Positions 5,687 through 7,644 of a DNA stretch of 7,644 nt are shown here, in pieces. The number at the start of each line of letters is the position of its first letter. Position 1 is the first letter of the stretch. This DNA is from an uncultured Nitrosotalea sp. (GTDB lineage Archaea; Thermoproteota; Nitrososphaeria; Nitrososphaerales; Nitrosopumilaceae): the NCBI GenBank assembly GCA_946478655.1, contig CAMLDG010000017.1:1-7644 (forward strand), read 5' to 3'. A program made the translations under genes and the position numbers. The notes under the pieces were generated by a model, which saw only the letters and a program-made list of their open reading frames with translations, did not search any database and was not told the origin of the DNA.

Positions 5687-7231
5687 TTATTCAGTAGCGA
5701 CTTTGATCAATTCAGAAATTTGCTTCCCTTTTTTTTGTGAGAGTCCAGATATTCCGCCAGTCAAACTTTCTGTTGCAATACCTTTCTTGCCAAAAACTTG
5801 AACTGCATTTAACGAAGTATATCCTGCCATGCACACAAGTAATGACTTGTGAGATCCTTCTAGTGCTTTGTTCAGATCGTCAGGAATTTGTTGTGCCATT
5901 AACAATCGTTCCACCTCTCTTGCCTTTGGTACAATTATCTTGCTCTTGTCGATGCCCAGAGTTTTTGCAAGTAGCTCTATTCCTTCCTCACGCGGAGTAT
6001 ACTGTGGGTGTATCCAGATTACCTTGTCATAGTCACCTACGCTTGAGACAGCTTCTTCTAATGATACCTCACTACGGCTCTCTTTCTTTGCCATCGATTC
6101 AAGATTCTTTTTGTATTTTTGAATTCCGTCAGCAACTATGACAACAAAATTTCCTCCAACACCGCCAAAGTTTGCCATCTGCATGACTGCGTATAGTGCA
6201 AGTGCACTGCTCTCACCCATGTCATGACCCTTGTCTACAAAGAATTTCAGCAGACGCTTTGCCTGTACAAAGTCTACTTCGTGCTGCCCTGCATATTGCT
6301 GTGGTTCGTAAAACTTGAGTCCTTCTGCCTTGCTCTTTGTTCTAATTCCTGCAACATCTTGGGCCGCAATAGGAAATACTACATGCACTGCCTTCTTGCC
6401 GTATTTTTCAGATACGTATCTGCTCAGACCACCAGATGTTCCACCTGTACCAAATGTGCAAACAATTCTAAAGTTTTCAAGAGAAAGTCCCTTGTCATGT
6501 AATTGTTGATCAATCTCTGCTGCAGTTACAGTTCTATGTGCTTCAATGTTTGATTGATTGTCGTATTGCTCTGGACAGTAGCAGTTGTAGACCTTTGCAA
6601 GAAGCTTTGCTAAATTGATGATGTCTTGTTTTGCCAACAGTTCTTGTGCTTCTGTTATTGCACCATCAAAAATAGTTGGGTCAAACCCAAGCTCAGATAA
6701 TTGTGATCTGATGTTTGCAGCAGTTGCTCTTGCGGCTAAAACATTTGGACTCTCTTTCATTCCAGGAGCTGGACAAATGTCCATGTCAAGATTTATGATT
6801 CGAATTTTTTCATTTCGTAGTTCCTCAAATACTCCGTCTTGGAGTTTTCGTGAGACAAGGGCAACTACATCAAGTCCTATCTTGGTTAGTTGTCCTAGTG
6901 CAATTCCAAAGTTACCTGAAGTTGCCTCAAATATTGTCTGTCCACTTTTTAATTTTCCTGTAGCAATAGCATCATGGATTATGTTTACTGCAGGTCTTAC
7001 CTTGATGGAACCTGCAAGCAAGTTAGAATCATACTTGCCAAAAATTTTCAGATCTTTATCATCTAAATTAATGTTAAATTCTTTTTTTGCACATTCCTTC
7101 AAATCTTGTGTGATATCAACAAGCGGTGTTGCGTTGACCACTTTACCATCTTTGTTTTCAAGATGTGGAATCTTGCTCCAGATCTCTTTCTCAAAACGCT
7201 CAAGTAAATTACTGTCAATATTTTGTCCCAT
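5687..7231 (-). CDS. Cysteine synthase-family PLP enzyme with C-terminal rhodanese-like domain
   Basis: A fold-type II PLP enzyme fused to a rhodanese-like domain; 514 residues from ATG 7231, or 518 from TTG 7243 (numbers below use 518). The PLP core shows the Schiff-base Lys K81 in GSIKVRP, the substrate loop TSGNFG (108-113), PEQYDNQSN-EAH (224-236) like the CysK 'QF.N..N...H' pattern, the phosphate loop GTGGTSGG (265-272) and VVIVADGIQKY (367-377). KVR replaces the usual KDR after the Lys. A segment around 150-200 and CYC at 221-223 look unusual for CysK. Residues 392-503 end in CMAGYTS and LTGGISGL, matching a rhodanese active loop (C471) and the 'L.GGI..W' ending. Probable role: cysteine or related sulfur-amino-acid synthesis with a persulfide-handling domain. 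ATG 7231 is preferred because the TATA box places the transcription start near 7242. Confidence 0.82.
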   Translation of the reverse strand: MGQNIDSNLLERFEKEIWSKIPHLENKDGKVVNATPLVDITQDLKECAKKEFNINLDDKDLKIFGKYDSNLLAGSIKVRPAVNIIHDAIATGKLKSGQTIFEATSGNFGIALGQLTKIGLDVVALVSRKLQDGVFEELRNEKIRIINLDMDICPAPGMKESPNVLAARATAANIRSQLSELGFDPTIFDGAITEAQELLAKQDIINLAKLLAKVYNCYCPEQYDNQSNIEAHRTVTAAEIDQQLHDKGLSLENFRIVCTFGTGGTSGGLSRYVSEKYGKKAVHVVFPIAAQDVAGIRTKSKAEGLKFYEPQQYAGQHEVDFVQAKRLLKFFVDKGHDMGESSALALYAVMQMANFGGVGGNFVVIVADGIQKYKKNLESMAKKESRSEVSLEEAVSSVGDYDKVIWIHPQYTPREEGIELLAKTLGIDKSKIIVPKAREVERLLMAQQIPDDLNKALEGSHKSLLVCMAGYTSLNAVQVFGKKGIATESLTGGISGLSQKKGKQISELIKVATE

Positions 7232-7264
7232 TTTTGCCTTCAAAGCTTGATGGGCAAAATGATC

Positions 7265-7271
7265 TTATAAA
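7265..7271 (-). promoter_or_regulatory. TATA box of the cysteine synthase-rhodanese gene
   Basis: On the minus strand TTTATAA is centred at 7268, predicting transcription from about 7242. That leaves a leader of about 11 bases before ATG 7231, and puts the alternative TTG (7243-7241) at or before the start of the message. Confidence 0.55.
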
Positions 7272-7325
7272 TCGTATACCGACTTTCCTACCGTGTTTTA
7301 GGAGATTTCACGCGGTAAAATCCAC

Positions 7326-7644
7326 TCATCCAATCTTGTCAAACTTTTGAAGACTCTTCCATAGGTACCATGTTGCAACGCTTCTGTATGGCTTCCACCT
7401 GTCGCCAAACTTTTCAGTCTCCTTGGGTTTTGGCATCTCTTTTAATGAAAATGCAATCTGCACACCTCTTCGCAAGCCAAGGTCTCCTACGGGAAACACG
7501 TCCATTCTTCCAAGCGAGAAGATCAAAAACATCTCAGCTGTCCACCTTCCAATCCCCATTGACCTGGGTTAGCTGAGCTATCACCTCTTCATCATCCATC
7601 TTTGAGATTGCTTTCATGTCCAGTTTTCCAGTTTCCACATGTTT
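7326..7644 (-). pseudogene. alkA: AlkA-type DNA-3-methyladenine glycosylase, C-terminal part, frameshifted
   Basis: An HhH-GPD base-excision glycosylase that removes alkylated purines from DNA. The window holds its last 105 or so residues and the gene continues past the right edge. From 7644 the first frame reads MDDEEVIAQLTQVN up to codon 7560-7558. The rest (GIGRWTAEMFLIFSLGRMDV onward) is one frame off, entered at the G4 run 7554-7557. Reading GGG for GGGG restores LTQVNGIGRWTAEM, the helix-hairpin-helix. Then come FPVGDLGLRRG with the catalytic Asp (codon 7484-7482) and the family ending KPYRSVATWYLW. As sequenced, the upstream frame stops at TGA 7536-7534, before the catalytic residue. 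The ATG at 7559 is not a real start, because the homology continues upstream. The cause is either a consensus error or a true loss of function; the rest of the domain is undamaged, which favours error or a very recent mutation. Confidence 0.82.

Noticed and set aside
7241..7243. TTG as the start of the PLP enzyme
   Set aside because: The TATA box at 7265-7271 predicts transcription starting at about this base, and ATG four codons later suits a short leader; it remains possible.
6615..7250. Long plus-strand open frame opposite the PLP enzyme gene
   Set aside because: It is antisense to a strongly recognisable enzyme and its translation (Ser-, Phe- and Leu-rich, low complexity) resembles no family; it is a shadow of that gene's codon pattern.
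7557..7559. ATG as the start of a complete 77-residue protein
   Set aside because: Glycosylase homology continues upstream in the neighbouring frame, so this ATG is internal to a frameshifted gene.

Overview
The window looks like chromosomal DNA of an ammonia-oxidising-type archaeon (Nitrososphaerota/Thaumarchaeota, probably a Nitrosopumilus-like group). This is inferred from gene content: an archaeal GINS51-type replication protein, an XPD/Rad3-type iron-sulfur helicase, an AN1 zinc-finger protein, TATA boxes about 26 bases upstream of several starts, GGTG-type ribosome binding sites inside operons, and moderately low GC. No database search was possible, so the species is not identified. No mobile element, CRISPR array or phage gene was seen.

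Layout from left to right. Bases 1-110 (minus) hold the first 36 codons of a glutamine synthetase that runs off the left edge. It diverges from a plus-strand pair (155-1029): GINS51, then a small three-helix membrane protein with a clear ribosome binding site. That pair meets a small AN1 zinc-finger gene (1026-1250, minus) tail to tail, with overlapping stop codons. From 1356 a plus-strand operon encodes a short-chain dehydrogenase and, 17 bases later, an FAD-dependent oxidoreductase of the sulfide:quinone oxidoreductase/NDH-2 superfamily. The second gene has no ATG, GTG or TTG start that includes its FAD-binding motif; the best start is a CTG at 2114. A complete tRNA-Pro(GGG) with encoded CCA follows (3332-3409), then a small basic protein of unknown function (3504-3812).

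The right half is on the minus strand: the XPD/Rad3-type helicase (3850-5553), a PLP enzyme of the cysteine synthase family with a C-terminal rhodanese-like domain (5687-7231), and an AlkA-type DNA glycosylase (7326-7644) entering from the right edge. The glycosylase reading frame is broken by one extra G in a G4 run at 7554-7557.

Functionally the window is mostly housekeeping: replication (GINS), DNA repair (helicase, glycosylase), nitrogen assimilation (glutamine synthetase) and redox or sulfur chemistry (SDR, flavoprotein, cysteine synthase-rhodanese fusion). I see no clearly new multi-gene system. The points most worth a second look are the CTG start, the frameshifted glycosylase, the synthase-rhodanese fusion and the cysteine spacing in the helicase iron-sulfur domain. 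The CTG start and the glycosylase break each lie at a short homopolymer, so consensus errors must be excluded before either is read as biology.
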